Assembly (NCBI GenBank): GCA_040224245.1
Contig: JBEGIR010000088.1
Location: 1 to 56,469 of the forward strand
DNA length: 56,469 bases
Direction of reading: 5' to 3'
Source: Puniceicoccaceae bacterium
GTDB lineage: Bacteria > Verrucomicrobiota > Verrucomicrobiia > Opitutales > JAFGAQ01
Positions 40,621 to 50,357 of this stretch are shown in pieces. The notes under the pieces are model-generated. The model ran no database searches, was not told the origin of the DNA, and saw nothing but the letters and a program-made list of their open reading frames with translations. The position numbers were made by a program, and so were the translations under genes. Each line of letters opens with the position of its first letter. The stretch's first letter is position 1.

Positions 40621-41472
40621 TCAATGGGCATGCCCATCTTCAGATTCATGATTGCAGATCAGTCCGATGTAAACAGCAACCAGCAGTGTGAATACCAGTG
40701 CCTGAATCAACCCAATGAGCAATTCCAGGAGGTAGAACGGTGCAGGCATGACCCAGGCAAACAATCCCATCATATTGAACAATAGATTTTCGCCACCAAA
40801 GACATTACCGAACAGTCGGAAAGAGAGGGATACTGGTCGAAAAGCAATGGAAATTACTTCAATGACCCCCACCGCCCAGAAAATCGGAAACAGAAGCATC
40901 CAGATGACGGTGCCGACATCCTTTTTGTCAGCCTTGTTCCCAAATAGATCAACTAGCAAGGCCTTCAATCCTGCATAGCGCAGCACGTAATAAAACCATG
41001 CACCTGTGGCAATGATCGCCAGGGCGAGCGTTGTATTCAGGTCCGCATTGGCCGGTCGAAACCAGTAATTGAAATGACCATCCTGATCGATCATTCCAAT
41101 CGTTCCGACACCTGGGATCAGTGCGCTCCAGTTGTGAATCAGAATGATGAAAAAGTATCCAGCCAGCAGCCAGAAGGTGGGCCGAACCAAGCGTTTCCCG
41201 ACAATGGGCTCGATGAGATTTTCCACTGCTTCTGCGACGATTTCAACCAGAGCCTGACCCGTGGAGGGAACCAGCTCTCCTTTCCGCACCGCAAGGCGAA
41301 CAAACAAGATGAGCAGCAGAGTGACCGTCCACAGCATCACCATGGAGTTCGTAACCGTCAGTCCAAGGCCGGGTATCTCAAACAACCCGTAGGCATAGGG
41401 AGAAACTCCATCAGCAGCTTGAGCACTGGTGAGTAAGAACAGAAATGCAAGACCCGGTAGGATTCGTCTCAT
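40621..41472 (-). CDS. atpB: ATP synthase a subunit
   Basis: Stator channel subunit of Fo, 283 residues. ATG 41472 opens a cleavable-looking signal (MRRILPGLAFLFLLTSAQA), a feature seen in several a subunits. The essential arginine lies in PVSLSFRLFGNVFGGE, and the last helices LIGLIQALVFTLLVAVYIGL match the family. The C-terminus is His/Glu-rich (NHESEDGHAH). It is the first gene of the operon: the 280 bases upstream hold no atpI or other convincing gene, so the operon promoter should be in 41473-41754. Confidence 0.96.
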   Translation of the reverse strand: MRRILPGLAFLFLLTSAQAADGVSPYAYGLFEIPGLGLTVTNSMVMLWTVTLLLILFVRLAVRKGELVPSTGQALVEIVAEAVENLIEPIVGKRLVRPTFWLLAGYFFIILIHNWSALIPGVGTIGMIDQDGHFNYWFRPANADLNTTLALAIIATGAWFYYVLRYAGLKALLVDLFGNKADKKDVGTVIWMLLFPIFWAVGVIEVISIAFRPVSLSFRLFGNVFGGENLLFNMMGLFAWVMPAPFYLLELLIGLIQALVFTLLVAVYIGLICNHESEDGHAH

Positions 41473-41754
41473 GGATGGTTGGCTGCTGGCAATATCAAAG
41501 AATTCGCTGCGCTCGGTCGCACTGAAATGAACCCAGCCATTGATGCCAGTTGGGTGCATTTTCGTCAATCGGATAATGGTGTAAGTTCAATGGCATTACG
41601 TCACAAAATTCATGCTTTAGGATTAGCGATAAAGAGTGTTTCCAAAACGAAACGATGGCTTTGACCACAAAAATCGAACAGATACGGGGAATCATTAGCA
41701 TCCTCTAATCAGGAGTCACTTCTGTATCAGCAAAAGTCGCTTATTTGCCTACGT

Positions 41755-42366
41755 TCAGCCCTGAATCTCCCGCAAATGCTGTAAGTAAACCCCAATTCCA
41801 TCGAGCAACATTTGTGTCGCAACTACCGTGAGTAACAAACCGAGCAGGGTTTCCATGGCCTTCATTCCCCTACGTCCGATGAACCGGTCCAGCGGGCTGC
41901 CAAGACACAGAATGGCGGAAGAAACCGCAGCTGCAAGTGTGATGGCCAGGATCCATTCCAAGAGTCGATCCGGTGCCTTCGATGTCAGCAGCAGGACAAA
42001 CGCGATCGCCGAGGGTCCGGCAAACAAAGGAATGGCCATGGGGAAAATGAATGGGTCGGACTCTGTAGCTTCCCCAAAAACACCGTCCGGACGTCGAAAG
42101 ATCATGCGGAAGGCGATGATGAACAGGATAAACCCTCCCGCAATTCCCATCGAATAATCCGAGAGGTGCATCCACCCCATCAGTTGGTTCCCCGCCACCG
42201 CAAAGACCAGAAGCACCAAATAGGCAATCAAACATTCCCGAACAATGACGCGAAATCGCTTTTCTGGTGCCACACGGTCGAGGGTTGCGATGAAAATGGG
42301 TACATTTCCGATCGGATCCAGAATGATCAATAAAAGTAAGACCGCCGAAAACCAGGACATTTCCAT
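41755..42366 (-). CDS. MarC-family membrane protein (UPF0056)
   Basis: A 203-residue inner-membrane protein with about six helices. LLLLIILDPIGNVPIF (helix 1), FPMAIPLFAGPSAIAFVLLL and the closing TVVATQMLLDGI are MarC hallmarks. Despite its name MarC is not proven to give antibiotic resistance; the function is unknown. Two ATGs at 42366 and 42360 are possible; the first follows a GAGTGG stretch. It ends 283 bases before atpB on the same strand, so it is probably not in the atp operon. A strong terminator separates it from the DUF11 genes upstream. Confidence 0.88.
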   Translation of the reverse strand: MEMSWFSAVLLLLIILDPIGNVPIFIATLDRVAPEKRFRVIVRECLIAYLVLLVFAVAGNQLMGWMHLSDYSMGIAGGFILFIIAFRMIFRRPDGVFGEATESDPFIFPMAIPLFAGPSAIAFVLLLTSKAPDRLLEWILAITLAAAVSSAILCLGSPLDRFIGRRGMKAMETLLGLLLTVVATQMLLDGIGVYLQHLREIQG

Positions 42367-42450
42367 AACCACTCAGGCTAGATCTCAACATTGTGACACA
42401 CAAATCAAATCCATTGCGTAGCACCGCTGTAGCCCTAGTGAAACGACTAC

Positions 42451-42481
42451 AAAAAAACCGCGCCTGTTTCCAGGCGCGGTT
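42451..42481 (-). terminator. Rho-independent terminator after the DUF11 gene pair
   Basis: Read on the minus strand, AACCGCGCCTG, loop GAAA, CAGGCGCGGTT, then a T-run (the A-run at 42451-42457 on the plus strand). An 11-bp GC-rich stem with a GNRA loop and poly-U is a clear intrinsic terminator for the DUF11 operon, sited 28 bases after its last stop codon. Confidence 0.93.
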
Positions 42482-42509
42482 CTCGAAGCGTTTATGAAAT
42501 CAACAAAAC

Positions 42510-44075
42510 TTATTCGTAGAAGGAAGAGGATTCTTCCTGAGAGACCGGACGCTTGATCTGGTCACTGACGACCTCGGCACGGAAGCGCAAGTCTCCCGTT
42601 CCAACAGCCTTCACACGAATCGTCCAGGATGCCTTCGCATTCGGAGCGAGTGCTGGCAGCATATCAAAGACGACTTCGCTGCCGTCCAAACGGCCCTTGG
42701 ACGCACCGGAGGATTCCACGAATTCCATTTCCTTGGTCAGGAAAGCCTTCACCAGAATGCCAGTTGCCTCCAGGGAACCCTGGTTGGTCACCGACACATT
42801 GTAGGTGATTACATCACCGAGGGGAACCGGATCATTATCGTCTTCTACACCCACCAGAAGGGCCTCAATACCCTCCACATCGGTCACCATGGTTGCCTGA
42901 ACCGTGTCGGCGGCAATTGCGCTGGCCTGAGTGGTGGAACGCGCAATCATGATGCGCTCACCCACCACACGGGTGCTGACAACCTTTGCCTGACCAGGAT
43001 TCAGTGCACCAACGTTCCACACGACGGTGCGTCCCTGTGCAACACCTCCCTGGTCTGCAGAAGCAAGGGAAGTTCCTTCGGCGAGAACCTGCGTGATGCT
43101 GGTATCCCGTGCGATGCCATCACCCACGTTCTTCACTTCGATGGTGTAAGGAATAACATTGCCCACATAGCGCAGCTTCGGAGCATCGGCAGTGATCACC
43201 AGCTCTGGCTTCACGACTGACGTTTCGAGTGTCGCAACAGCTGAGATTCCGTCATTTGCAGTTGCGCGAAGCTGGGTTTGGTAGTTACCCGTTTCGACAC
43301 CCTTGAGCACCAGATCGACTGCCTTGACTTCACCCGGAGCAAAGTTGCCCAGCGTCAGTTCAATGCGACTCTTTCCGTCCTCGGTCAGCAATCCACGCGG
43401 GAAGGTGTGCACCAGACGGGCGTCTTCGATGGGAGCAGTTCCACTGTTGCGGAACGACAGGTTAACCGGGATGGGTTCTTCAACCAGCGCCAGCCTTGCG
43501 TTGCTCACGCCCAGTGAGAGTTCGGGCTGAATGGAATTGGTCGCCAATGCGAGTGAACCCAGGCCAAAGCCGAGTGAGGTGTTTCCGTTATAGCGCAGCG
43601 AGCCTGTGCGGAGGGATTTCCCTTCGATGGTGATCGAGTGGGACTGTCCCGGACCAAAACCGTCGAAGGTCCAGACCAATTTCCCGTCACGTTCTTCCGG
43701 ATACGGTTCCGCCGATGCAAAATCGAGGGAATCCGAAAGGGTTTCAGTGTGTACGATCTGGTCAACCGTGAAACTGCTCTGGTTGGTCAGACGCACGGTG
43801 TAGCGAATATCCTGACCAGGGCGAACCTCAGTAGGAACCTCACGCTCCACCAGAATGAACGCATCCTGAGGACGAGTCACATTCTGCGGGAACCCCTGCC
43901 AGGAGTAGGAGGTATCGTCGCGGTTTTCGTAGAACTGGTTTGTCTGCGCCGGGGAAACGGGTTTTTCAGTCTCGGTTTCCGGAGTGGCGGGGGGTGTGGT
44001 ACAACCCGTGATGAGAGCAAGCAATCCAAGGATTGCTGTGAACGCCAGTGCGTTTTTCTTGTTTGAAAGTTTCAT
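42510..44075 (-). CDS. DUF11-repeat lipoprotein
   Basis: A 521-residue envelope protein. The ATG at 44075 follows GGAGG (44086-44090). The N-terminus is a lipoprotein signal: LLALITGC is a lipobox with Cys at about residue 25, then a Pro/Thr/Glu linker. The body consists of DUF11-type beta domains marked by (V/I)xYTVRLTNQSSF, IPYTIEVKNVGDG and ITYNVSVTNQGSL, with NPGQAKVVS-like strands. Chlamydial OmcB contains similar repeats, but this protein has no comparable cysteines. A conserved opening (SYSWQGFP, EVPTEVRPG) and closing (SSSFYE) are shared with its upstream paralog, 25 bases away. Likely an outer-membrane-attached structural or adhesion protein; the role is inferred. Confidence 0.83.
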   Translation of the reverse strand: MKLSNKKNALAFTAILGLLALITGCTTPPATPETETEKPVSPAQTNQFYENRDDTSYSWQGFPQNVTRPQDAFILVEREVPTEVRPGQDIRYTVRLTNQSSFTVDQIVHTETLSDSLDFASAEPYPEERDGKLVWTFDGFGPGQSHSITIEGKSLRTGSLRYNGNTSLGFGLGSLALATNSIQPELSLGVSNARLALVEEPIPVNLSFRNSGTAPIEDARLVHTFPRGLLTEDGKSRIELTLGNFAPGEVKAVDLVLKGVETGNYQTQLRATANDGISAVATLETSVVKPELVITADAPKLRYVGNVIPYTIEVKNVGDGIARDTSITQVLAEGTSLASADQGGVAQGRTVVWNVGALNPGQAKVVSTRVVGERIMIARSTTQASAIAADTVQATMVTDVEGIEALLVGVEDDNDPVPLGDVITYNVSVTNQGSLEATGILVKAFLTKEMEFVESSGASKGRLDGSEVVFDMLPALAPNAKASWTIRVKAVGTGDLRFRAEVVSDQIKRPVSQEESSSFYE

Positions 44076-44100
44076 GCTAAAGTATCCTCCCATTCCTCGA

Positions 44101-45666
44101 TTAGTTGTAGAAATTGGTAGATTCATTGAATGTCACCGGTTCGGTCAACTGATCGGATTCAACTACAGCGGTGAAACGCACGTCTCCAGCCTTGCGAGCC
44201 TTGATGACAACACGCCACTCGGCGACTGCATCCGGTTCGAGAGCCGGAAGTGAATCAAACACAATCTGATTGCCCTCAACCTTGGCCTGAGTCGGTCCGG
44301 TGGAGTTCACGTATTCCATGCCTTCTTCCAGCACGCATTTCAGGCGGATACCCGTGCCTGCAAGGCTACCCTGGTTTTCAACCTGAATGACATAGACTTC
44401 ATTGTCACCCACTGGAACCGGGTCATTGATATCGGACAGGCGAGTCAGCAATGCAGCTACACCCTGAACATCGGTCACCATGACCCCTTCAACAGTATCC
44501 GCTGCATTGGCCTGAGCCACAGCACTGGTGCGAACGGTCATGATTTGTCGTGCTGCAACGCGGGAGGTGACAGTCTTCGTTTCACCCGGAAGCAAGCTGC
44601 CAACTCGCCAGACTACAGTATTGTCCTGCAGAACACCACCTTCATTGGCACTGACAAACTCAGTGCCCGCAGCGAGGTATTGCGACACGACCAAATCACG
44701 AGCACGACCATCGCCCCGGTTGGTCACTTCAACATTACTAACGATGGTATTTCCAACAAAACGCATGGACGGTGCTGAAGCCGTCAGCTCGAGATCGGGT
44801 TTGAGAACCGCAGTTTCCATGACTGCGTTTGCTGTGATTCCGTCACGAGCAGTTGCAAGCAGATCCACCGTGTATCGTCCTGTTGCAGTCGAGCGCAGGC
44901 TGACATCAAAGACCTTCAGGTCGCCCGGGAAGAGGTTACCAATCGCCAGGTCAAATTGATCTTTGCCCGCATTGGTCACCAGACCATTCGGAAGAATCTG
45001 TGACAAATATGCATCGTAAACCGGTGCACTTCCTCCATTGCGGAAGGTGAGCTTCACCGGAATGATGTCTCCAATAATACTGTCCTCTGGTGCCTCGACC
45101 GCCAGATTCAACTGAGGCTGAACCACACTGGTGATCGAAGTCAACGGCCCGATGTTGAAGTCAAGCGTCGTATCGTTCAAGTGATTCACCTGACCTGGTC
45201 CCGGTGTGGAACCGGTGATCGAAATAACTTCAACCTGACGTGGAGCCAGTGCTTCGAACTCAAAGCGCAGCAGATTGTCGCGAGCCTCCGGATTTGGCGA
45301 GGCAGATTCGAACTCAAAATTCGACGGAATGCGCTCGGTGAGAATCACCTTATCAATCTGGAAAGCGGAATTGTTCGTCACCATGATCTTGTAGCTGTAA
45401 GGCGTGCCCGGGCGAACTTCGCGCGGAACTTCCTTGCTGATCAGAATCATGGTCTGCTCCGGTGAGGAAGCGGTGAGGGGGAACCCCTGCCAGTCGTAAT
45501 TGGTATTTTGCTGAACCGACTCGGGAGAATCGATCACCTGTGAGCTGCCAGACGCATTGCTGTCACCCACGAGTTGCCCTTGCATGGCAAACGGGGTCAA
45601 CAACGCAAAACACAGGACCGATACCAAGCGAAGGCGGGTCAACGGTGTGGTTGTATTAGATTTCAT
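44101..45666 (-). CDS. DUF11-repeat exported protein, paralog of the downstream lipoprotein
   Basis: 521 residues, the same length as the next gene and clearly homologous through its whole length: shared NYDWQGFP, KEVPREVRPG, SNVEVTNRGDGRARD, TSRVAARQIM, MVTDVQGVAALL, VYVIQVENQGSL and the tail NESTNFYN. It differs at the N-terminus, which is an ordinary Sec signal (about residues 1-31, ending AMQGQ) with no lipobox. The pair therefore offers one lipid-anchored and one soluble or surface-assembled version. It is the first gene of a two-gene operon ending in the terminator at 42451-42481; its promoter should lie in the 245-base gap before tRNA-Tyr. Confidence 0.83.
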   Translation of the reverse strand: MKSNTTTPLTRLRLVSVLCFALLTPFAMQGQLVGDSNASGSSQVIDSPESVQQNTNYDWQGFPLTASSPEQTMILISKEVPREVRPGTPYSYKIMVTNNSAFQIDKVILTERIPSNFEFESASPNPEARDNLLRFEFEALAPRQVEVISITGSTPGPGQVNHLNDTTLDFNIGPLTSITSVVQPQLNLAVEAPEDSIIGDIIPVKLTFRNGGSAPVYDAYLSQILPNGLVTNAGKDQFDLAIGNLFPGDLKVFDVSLRSTATGRYTVDLLATARDGITANAVMETAVLKPDLELTASAPSMRFVGNTIVSNVEVTNRGDGRARDLVVSQYLAAGTEFVSANEGGVLQDNTVVWRVGSLLPGETKTVTSRVAARQIMTVRTSAVAQANAADTVEGVMVTDVQGVAALLTRLSDINDPVPVGDNEVYVIQVENQGSLAGTGIRLKCVLEEGMEYVNSTGPTQAKVEGNQIVFDSLPALEPDAVAEWRVVIKARKAGDVRFTAVVESDQLTEPVTFNESTNFYN

Positions 45667-45864
45667 ATCTGCTCGAATTTGAGAGTAATTGTCGGATCTT
45701 TTTTGGGTTTAAACCGAAATTCGAAGTTTTATGGCAACTCTTTCTGAAAGCAACTGTTTTAGGGACCAATCATCGATAAAGTGCAGAAAAACCGTGCACT
45801 TAGACTCATTTTCAAGATTCTGAACCCCTGCTGGATTCACTCTCACATTTTTTGAATCTTGTGT

Positions 45865-45893
45865 TTGACTTGCGATTTTTTTCCGGCTTTCAT
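45865..45893 (+). promoter_or_regulatory. Putative sigma-70 promoter of tRNA-Tyr
   Basis: TTGACT (45865-45870), a 17-base spacer, then TTTCAT (45888-45893), ending 18 bases before the tRNA. The -35 matches five of six consensus bases and the -10 four of six. A similarly placed TTGACT precedes the tRNA-Ser gene in this window, which adds weight. Confidence 0.5.
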
Positions 45894-45911
45894 CGCCACT
45901 TCACCCTGAGT

Positions 45912-45999
45912 GGTGGGATATCCAAGTTGGCCAAAGGACTCTGACTGTAAATCAGCCGGGCTCAGCCCTTCGGGGGTTCGAATCCCTCTCCCACCACCA
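45912..45999 (+). tRNA. tRNA-Tyr (GUA anticodon)
   Basis: The acceptor arm GGTGGGA pairs with TCCCACC (45989-45995), followed by discriminator A and an encoded CCA (45997-45999). The anticodon GTA is at 45947-45949, flanked by CT and AA in a seven-base loop. The long variable arm and the GGTTCGAATCC T-arm are as expected for a bacterial class II tRNA-Tyr. Confidence 0.97.
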
Positions 46000-46154
46000 T
46001 TTTTACCTCCAATCTTCACTCAAATACCATTGCGCGCTCCATCAGAGGTGTTGAAGGATGGGAACCACAAAGAGGTTCGTTACAAATAGTATAAAGTGAT
46101 AATCCTTTTCCATGCAATCACTTGCGAATCACCCTCACACCCCAGGTGAATTCC

Positions 46155-46186
46155 AAAAAAAAGACCCGCTCTTCCGAGCGGATCTT
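46155..46186 (-). terminator. Rho-independent terminator of gltA
   Basis: On the minus strand AGATCCGCTC, loop GGAA, GAGCGGGTCT then an eight-base T-run (A-run at 46155-46162 on plus). A ten-base-pair stem with one G-T pair, lying about 28 bases after the citrate synthase stop. Confidence 0.9.
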
Positions 46187-46213
46187 CACAAATTCATCAA
46201 CAAAGCGGATTTT

Positions 46214-47506
46214 TCAGGAGCGTGACTCCAACGGTTCATATTCCCGCAGCACGGCCCCAGTGTAAATCTGACGCGGCCGATGAATGCGTGAACGCGGGTT
46301 CGTGGCGATTTCATACCAGTTTGCAATCCAGCCCGGCAAACGACCAATTGCAAACATGACCGTGAACATGTCCACCGGAATTCCAGCGGCCTTGAGGATG
46401 ATGCCGCTGTAAAAATCCACATTGGGATACAGCTTGCGCTCAATGAAATACTCATCGTTAAGTGCCGCCTGCTCAAGATTGTGTGCGATCTCAAGCAATG
46501 GGTCATTCAATCCCAGCTTGTTCGTCAAGGTATCCGCCACCTTTCCGATAATCTTGGCACGTGGATCGTAGTTCTTGTAGACGCGGTGTCCAAATCCCAT
46601 CAACTTGGCTTTGCCGTCCTTCGCTGCCTGGATAAAATCTTTTCCATCGTCGCCCTCACTGTGAATCTTTTCAAGCATGCGAACTACGGCCGTATTTGCC
46701 CCTCCATGGAGAGGTCCCCAAAGCGCACAAACGCCAGCCGCCACCGAAGCAAACAGGTTTGCCCCGCTTGATGCCACCATGCGAACCGTAGAGGTCGAAC
46801 AATTTTGCTCATGGTCTGCATGCAACAGCAGGAACAAGTCCAACGCCTTGGCAACACCATGTTCGTCCACATATTCGTTGTAAGGCTCGGAGAACATCAT
46901 GTGCAGGAAGTTCGACGCATACGGAAGATCCGAACGCGGATAAACAAAGGGCAGCCCCATTTGCTTGCGATACGCCATCGCCGCAATCGTGCGTACCTTC
47001 GAAATCAGCAGTGCAGCCGCATCGTCAAAAAACTCGATGTCCTGCTCGCGATTGTTGGACGCCATTTTGGGGTAATAACACCCCAGCGCATTCAACATCG
47101 ACGAAAGAATCGCCATGGGGCGGGCCTCAGAGGAAAACCCGTCAAACAGGCTGTTCATGTTGGTATTGATCGCCGCATTGGTGCGAATGCGGGTGCGGAA
47201 CTGATTCAGCTGATCCGCCGAGGGAAGCTCTCCGTAAATGATGAGATAGGCAGTCTCGATGAACCCGGAATTTTCCGCCAGATCTTCAATCGCGTATCCC
47301 CGGTTTCGAAGGATGCCCTTTTCGCCATCAATATAAGTAATCGCGCTCTCACAGGAACCCGTATTCCCATAGCCCTCATCGAACGTGATGTGCCCACTAT
47401 CCGACCGAAGCTGACGCACATCAATGGCATTCTCATTTTCGGTACCGGTAATAATGGGGTAGGTGTAGGACTTCTCTCCAATGGTAATGGTAGCTGTTTT
47501 ATCCAT
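46214..47506 (-). CDS. gltA: Citrate synthase
   Basis: Condenses acetyl-CoA and oxaloacetate to citrate, the entry step of the TCA cycle. It has 430 residues, the length of the hexameric, NADH-sensitive type II enzymes of Gram-negative bacteria. The catalytic triad is H267 (GPLHGGAN), H307 ([14 protein letters not shown]) and D364 (PNVDFYSG). The N-terminal beta domain ([18 protein letters not shown]) is also typical of the type II form. It lies 48 bases after hisH on the same strand and ends at a clear terminator, so it may share the his transcript or have its own promoter. Confidence 0.97.
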   Translation of the reverse strand: MDKTATITIGEKSYTYPIITGTENENAIDVRQLRSDSGHITFDEGYGNTGSCESAITYIDGEKGILRNRGYAIEDLAENSGFIETAYLIIYGELPSADQLNQFRTRIRTNAAINTNMNSLFDGFSSEARPMAILSSMLNALGCYYPKMASNNREQDIEFFDDAAALLISKVRTIAAMAYRKQMGLPFVYPRSDLPYASNFLHMMFSEPYNEYVDEHGVAKALDLFLLLHADHEQNCSTSTVRMVASSGANLFASVAAGVCALWGPLHGGANTAVVRMLEKIHSEGDDGKDFIQAAKDGKAKLMGFGHRVYKNYDPRAKIIGKVADTLTNKLGLNDPLLEIAHNLEQAALNDEYFIERKLYPNVDFYSGIILKAAGIPVDMFTVMFAIGRLPGWIANWYEIATNPRSRIHRPRQIYTGAVLREYEPLESRS

Positions 47507-47554
47507 AATTTTTGCCGCTTGAACTGGTCTAAGTTGGGTAAGATCGAATGAGGG

Positions 47555-48178
47555 TCAAGCCCGACTCAGTCTCAAGAAGTTTTCGTAAATTTGCAATCCG
47601 ATAGCCTGACTTTTTTCCGGATGAAACTGCACAGCATAGCAATTTCCGCTGCGAACGGCACTGACAAAGGGATGACCGTGATCAGTCCATCCCCAGGCCA
47701 TTGAATCCTCTTCGGGCACAACAAAGAAACTGTGGTCAAAGTAGAATTGAGGTTCTCCTTCAAGCAACCCTTTATCCATCACGGTATCCAATCGATGGAA
47801 CTGAACGGCATTCCACCCCATGTGGGGGATCTTATACGGCTGCGAGAGCTGAAACCGCCTCACCACACCGGGCAGGATGTTCAGTCCCTTCGCATCATAC
47901 TCTTCGGATCGCTCAAACAAGGCCTGCAATCCCAAACATACCCCAAGAAACGGGCGGTTTTCGCGAATCCAGGAACGCACCCAGTCCGCCATGCCGCGAT
48001 GATGCAAACCACGCATGCAATCCCCAAGGGCACCAACCCCGGGAAGCACGGCATGATCAAAGGCATCCGGGTCGGCGGGTTCACTCAGCAACACCGGCAC
48101 TCCCCCCACTTTTTCGAGTGCTTTGCACACCGAGTGAAGGTTGCCCATGCCATAATCTATCACGGCAACTTTATGCAT
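47555..48178 (-). CDS. hisH: Imidazole glycerol phosphate synthase, glutaminase subunit
   Basis: Glutamine amidotransferase that supplies ammonia to HisF in histidine synthesis. It has 207 residues. The catalytic triad is C81 (LGVCLGLQ), H186 and E188 (VQFHPEKS). The start is ATG 48178 because AGGAAG sits six bases upstream; a GTG at 48196 would overlap hisB by four bases and is a minor alternative. hisF is not in this window. It is the last his gene of the Minf_1886-hisC-hisB-hisH cluster. Confidence 0.95.
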   Translation of the reverse strand: MHKVAVIDYGMGNLHSVCKALEKVGGVPVLLSEPADPDAFDHAVLPGVGALGDCMRGLHHRGMADWVRSWIRENRPFLGVCLGLQALFERSEEYDAKGLNILPGVVRRFQLSQPYKIPHMGWNAVQFHRLDTVMDKGLLEGEPQFYFDHSFFVVPEEDSMAWGWTDHGHPFVSAVRSGNCYAVQFHPEKSQAIGLQIYENFLRLSRA

Positions 48179-48192
48179 GGCAGCTTCCTGAA

Positions 48193-48789
48193 TCACAGCA
48201 TGCCTTTTGTGGAAGGGATTTCTCCCTCGATCCGTGGATCCAGACGAGTTGCCTGATCCAGCGCACGTGCAAATGCCTTGAATTGTGCTTCTGCAATGTG
48301 GTGCGGCTCATCGCCATACTGCAGCGTCAAGTGCAGGTTCATGCCCATCGCATTTGCAAATCCCTGGAAAAACTCCCGAAGCAGCAAGGTATTAAAATCC
48401 CTCACAAAAGTGACCTCGTATCGCACACGGTAAACAAGGAAAGCGCGGTTACTCAGGTCGAGGGCGCAGCTGACCAGTGTTTCATCCATGGGAAGCTCCA
48501 TGGAGCCATAGCGCACAATACCACGTTTCTCACCCAGTGCTGCACGAAAGGCTTCCCCCAGTGCAATGCCAAGGTCTTCCACAAGGTGGTGATAATCCAC
48601 ATCCAGGTCACCCGTTGCCTTCAAATTGAGATCGAATCGGCCGTGCTTGCAGAACAGGGTCAGCATGTGATCCATGAAAGGTACGCCGCAGGTACCTTCA
48701 AAGGAACCAACTCCATCCACCTTCAGCTCGAGGTGAATCTGGGTTTCGTGTGTATTACGGTCGAGAGTTGCTATGCGCGCTTTGTCCAT
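48193..48789 (-). CDS. hisB: Imidazoleglycerol-phosphate dehydratase
   Basis: Sixth step of histidine synthesis, dehydrating IGP to imidazole acetol phosphate. It has 198 residues, the monofunctional form with no phosphatase domain. The manganese-binding motifs are [21 protein letters not shown] and [19 protein letters not shown]. Its start overlaps the hisC end by 19 bases (48771-48789), suggesting translational coupling. HisC then acts on the product two steps on. Confidence 0.96.
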   Translation of the reverse strand: MDKARIATLDRNTHETQIHLELKVDGVGSFEGTCGVPFMDHMLTLFCKHGRFDLNLKATGDLDVDYHHLVEDLGIALGEAFRAALGEKRGIVRYGSMELPMDETLVSCALDLSNRAFLVYRVRYEVTFVRDFNTLLLREFFQGFANAMGMNLHLTLQYGDEPHHIAEAQFKAFARALDQATRLDPRIEGEIPSTKGML

Positions 48790-49874
48790 TGTTGCAGTTG
48801 GTCTTGGACCCGGTCCATTTGCTCGGGCGTCCCGATCGAGATCCGTAATCCGGACGCAATCAGGGGGTGATTGGAAAAATACCGCACCAAAATGCGGTTC
48901 TCAACCAGAAACGCATAAAGTGACTGGGCAATTTCAGGACTGGAGCACTGCTGGGGATCTACCGGGATGGTAAACACAAAATTGGTTGCTGATGGAAGTA
49001 CACTCCATCCCAACTGACCCTGGAGAAAGTCGCTGAAACTGCGTCGGGTTTCGGCGATGATTGCATGCTTTTCCCGATAGTAGTCTTTATCCTTCAATGC
49101 CGCCACCCCAGCGGCCTGCGCAAGGCGGTCCACATTGTACACGTCACGGATTTTATGAAAGGTTTCCACAACGTCGGGGTGCACGATGCCAAATCCAAGA
49201 CGAAGGCCCGCCAATCCAAAAGTCTTGGAAAAACTCTTCACCACAATCACATTGGGAAATTCCCGGATCAGCGGAATCGCCGACCAGGGTGCAAAGTCTC
49301 CGTAGGTTTCATCCAGCACCACGATGCATTCTTTCTCATGCAACAGTTTCAGCAATTCCTCCTGTTTAAAGGCAACCCCACTCGGCGCATTGGGCGAGGT
49401 GAGCAGAAGCATTTTCGCATCACACTGGATCAGCGACTGCAGTGGCAACGCGAACTCCGGACCATATTCCAGGGGAACCCCCATCACTGCCTGATTCGAA
49501 AGCAGCGTTGTGTAGAGCGAATAGCTCGGATTGAGAAAAGCTGCGCGTTCTCCTGGATCGAGCAGGCCGCGAATGCAGCAGTTCAGTGCGTCATCACATC
49601 CGTTAAAGAGTATCACCTGCCTCGGATCGACACCGTACTGCGAAGCGATTTGCTCCCGCAATTCGCTGCCAGTCGGATCGGGGTAATACCGCAGTTTACC
49701 GCAAGCCTTCTGGATCGCTTCCTTCACATCAGGACTCGGATCAAACGGAAACTCGTTGGTATTGATCTTGATCCAGTCGGAAGTATTGCGCTGCTCACCG
49801 GGCACATAGGCTTTGCCGGCCTGCATGCGCTGCGGTATGTAATCCTTCCATTGAAACGTTGCAGAGGTGCACAC
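48771..49874 (-). CDS. hisC: Histidinol-phosphate aminotransferase, GTG start
   Basis: PLP enzyme that converts imidazole acetol phosphate to histidinol phosphate. It has 367 residues with the PLP lysine K217 in [14 protein letters not shown]188, Y191 (LDETYGDF) and N162 (SPNAPSG) hold the cofactor. I choose the GTG at 49874: it follows an AAGGA ribosome-binding site and begins four bases after the Minf_1886 stop, and the family's usual N-terminal YVPGEQ follows at residue 23. Using the longest frame (49976) would bury the start inside the upstream gene. Fold type I aminotransferase identity is certain; HisC is set by the hisB/hisH context. Confidence 0.92.
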   Translation of the reverse strand: MCTSATFQWKDYIPQRMQAGKAYVPGEQRNTSDWIKINTNEFPFDPSPDVKEAIQKACGKLRYYPDPTGSELREQIASQYGVDPRQVILFNGCDDALNCCIRGLLDPGERAAFLNPSYSLYTTLLSNQAVMGVPLEYGPEFALPLQSLIQCDAKMLLLTSPNAPSGVAFKQEELLKLLHEKECIVVLDETYGDFAPWSAIPLIREFPNVIVVKSFSKTFGLAGLRLGFGIVHPDVVETFHKIRDVYNVDRLAQAAGVAALKDKDYYREKHAIIAETRRSFSDFLQGQLGWSVLPSATNFVFTIPVDPQQCSSPEIAQSLYAFLVENRILVRYFSNHPLIASGLRISIGTPEQMDRVQDQLQQWTKRA

Positions 49875-49878
49875 GGGT

Positions 49879-50292
49879 TCAGTTCCTTGAAAATGACAGG
49901 GTTTTGCCCTCAGGCTCAAATGGTTCGAGCAGGGCCTGCTTAAAATCAAATCCTTCAGCGAAGTCGGCGATGTCATCCCGGTCGTTTTTTCCCAGGACTC
50001 CCACCTCGATCAGGTTGAAAACGATGTTTCCAAAATCCCGGGACTCTCGAAGTCCCCAATACTGAAAAACAGTGTAGGCCAGGGGTCCAAACTGCTCCAG
50101 GGCAAACTCCCGGATGCCCTCGAGCAACTGCTGCCCGGAGACATGCTTTGAGTCGCCCGCCATCCCCTCTTTTTTCAAGGATTTCAGGGTGAAATCGAGC
50201 GCTCCCCGAACAAAATAATAGGCCCCTTTTTCATAGCGGCTATCGTGATCGAGGATCGCCTCAATGACTTCACTGTAGGTTCGTTGCGCCAT
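49879..50292 (-). CDS. Minf_1886-family protein
   Basis: A 137-residue protein of a family named after Methylacidiphilum infernorum and largely confined to the PVC group and some deltaproteobacteria. It shows the family phrases YEKGAYYFVRGALDF, SGQQLLEGIREFALEQFG and YWGLRESRDFGNIVFNLIEVGVL. Function unknown; predicted soluble and mostly helical. I start at ATG 50292 (a TTG at 50301 adds three residues). Its stop precedes the hisC GTG by four bases, and the AAGGA for hisC overlaps its last codons, so translation is coupled to histidine synthesis. This is the best single taxonomic clue in the window. Confidence 0.88.
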   Translation of the reverse strand: MAQRTYSEVIEAILDHDSRYEKGAYYFVRGALDFTLKSLKKEGMAGDSKHVSGQQLLEGIREFALEQFGPLAYTVFQYWGLRESRDFGNIVFNLIEVGVLGKNDRDDIADFAEGFDFKQALLEPFEPEGKTLSFSRN

Positions 50293-50357
50293 GCTCGACA
50301 ATCCAGGCTTCCCGCATGCCGTTGACGCATGTCATCGACGGCACGGGTGCCTTGGGA

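Noticed and set aside
41495-41701. Possible atpI upstream of atpB
   Set aside because: The minus-strand frame lacks the paired membrane helices of AtpI and has no ribosome-binding site, so the gap is treated as a promoter region.
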